Assembly (NCBI GenBank): GCA_963669155.1 | Contig: OZ022586.1 | Coordinates: forward strand, 1,799,524-1,863,523 | Length of the DNA: 64,000 nt | From: Arbacia lixula | Taxonomy: Eukaryota > Echinodermata > Echinoidea > Arbacioida > Arbaciidae | Reading direction: 5' to 3' | The notes under the pieces: model-generated | What the model was told of the DNA's origin: nothing | Seen by the model: only the letters and a program-made list of their open reading frames with translations | The model's database searches: none | Program-made: the position numbers and the translations under genes | In this document: piece after piece, positions 63,130 through 64,000 of the stretch | Layout of the letters: each line of letters begins with the position of its first letter | Position numbering within the stretch: the stretch's first letter is position 1

Positions 63130-63228
63130 GTCAGTTGGGCTTGCATTTTATCAACTCTTCATTTTACTCAATCATTGAACTTTGCAACATACATTGATCA
63201 TAAGATACAGTTGATACATGTTTGAACA

Positions 63229-63390
63229 GGGACCTGTTGCATAAACATTGGTGGTAAATTTGCTACCAATGGCAACCTTGAATTTGATTGATAGCAGAGT
63301 TGCCATTCATGGTAAGTTTTATGCAATCGTGATAATCATGATAATCGTGATAATCATGATAATCGTGATAATCATGATAATGAGAATCAT
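63229..63390. repeat. pal-2-like element followed by an ATAATC simple repeat
   Basis: GGGACCTGTTGCATAAACATT to GTAAGTTTTATGCAATCG (63229-63329), directly followed by (GTGATAATCATGATAATC)n to about 63390. Confidence 0.65.
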
Positions 63391-64000
63391 GATAACATAG
63401 CATAGAACATTTGGTGCTTTTCGTGTTCCTGTTTTTACTCCTTTATATACCGACCCAAAGAAAATTGTAAATGATGAAGAAAATACATTCAGGTTGACAT
63501 GACTACATGATTCTAGAATGTCAGTGAAAAGAACTACATGTATCAATGTTGCACTTATCACTGTCAATCAATGATTACATGATAAATTAAACAATCTTTC
63601 AACAGTTTGAAAATGTTATGACCAATTTCTTTACAAATTTGCTTCCATGACAGAATTTGAAGGAGGATAGAATGGTATAGATTCCATTTCTTGTAACCAT
63701 ATTCTGTTATTTGTTGTGTCCTGCATGTACCTTGATTGCTTGGTGTTTATTTTGGCATGGTACATATTTATGTCTACTCAGTGAAATTGAAAATGATTTC
63801 TGAGTTTTTATACCTTGTATTTTAATGTTATGATGAAGGCATTCACAAATGTTAGAATTATATGGTAGTGGTTAATCCTTACTATTATTTTAAGTATATT
63901 TTCCAGTGATACTGATGTCATCATGATTACATGATTTACTACTACAATATGTTGTTTCTAAAATGTTTGCGAGATGTATTTGTGAAAAGGAGCTCAGATG

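Noticed and set aside
1-63129. Naming the gene MACF1, DST or SYNE1
   Set aside because: Only rod repeats are visible; without an end domain or a database comparison the name cannot be supported.

Overview
The window is the middle of one very large plus-strand animal gene. Seventy exons (1-63129), all with GT-AG introns, join in a single frame with no stop into about 5,175 codons. Neither the start codon nor the stop codon is in the window, so the protein is larger still. The product is almost entirely spectrin-like three-helix repeats, recognisable by recurring WL/AE helix motifs, the RYD motif and heptad-like leucines. I see no second host gene on either strand.

The protein is a tandem array of a super-repeat. 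One block is 842-851 residues and holds seven spectrin-like repeats, judged by seven conserved tryptophans spaced about 134, 110, 112, 106, 148, 127 and 113 residues. I divide each block into twelve segments A-L with typical lengths of A 55, B 87, C 107, D 38.3, E 72.7, F 106, G 55.7, H 53.3, I about 70, J about 77.7, K 78 and L 49 codons. Block 1 (exons 1-11, 1-6821) is cut at its 5' side. Blocks 2 (7501-16652), 3 (17555-28114), 4 (28556-36394), 5 (37426-52801) and 6 (53175-62314) are complete. Block 7 begins with exon 70 (62704-63129). Most introns fall at the same codon and phase in every block, so the array arose by duplication of a whole multi-exon block. A handful of introns are present in only one block.

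The best family guess is a giant cytoskeletal linker rod, such as a spectraplakin (MACF/dystonin/Shot) or nesprin/MSP-300-like protein. The diagnostic end domains (calponin homology, plakin, EF-hand/GAR, KASH) lie outside the window, so the family is inferred. The organism is an invertebrate, most likely a deuterostome such as a sea urchin. This rests on short introns with many palindromic MITE-like repeats, abundant acatgtacatgt-type sequence and a CR1/L2-type LINE; it is an impression, not a proof.

The introns carry the remaining structure. There are at least six families of short palindromic repeats and a 5'-truncated LINE (40449-41579, minus strand) lying inside a 141-bp dimeric minisatellite (about 40283-44310). 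Other items are a 31-bp minisatellite (51769-52260), a composite repeat in the 3-kb intron 26, and a probable tRNA-derived SINE (about 34380-34665, minus strand). Tandem duplications that straddle exon-intron junctions recur next to exons 11, 20, 24, 30, 34, 38, 46, 57 and 66. A diverged, spliceable-looking partial copy of exon 50 lies upstream of it.
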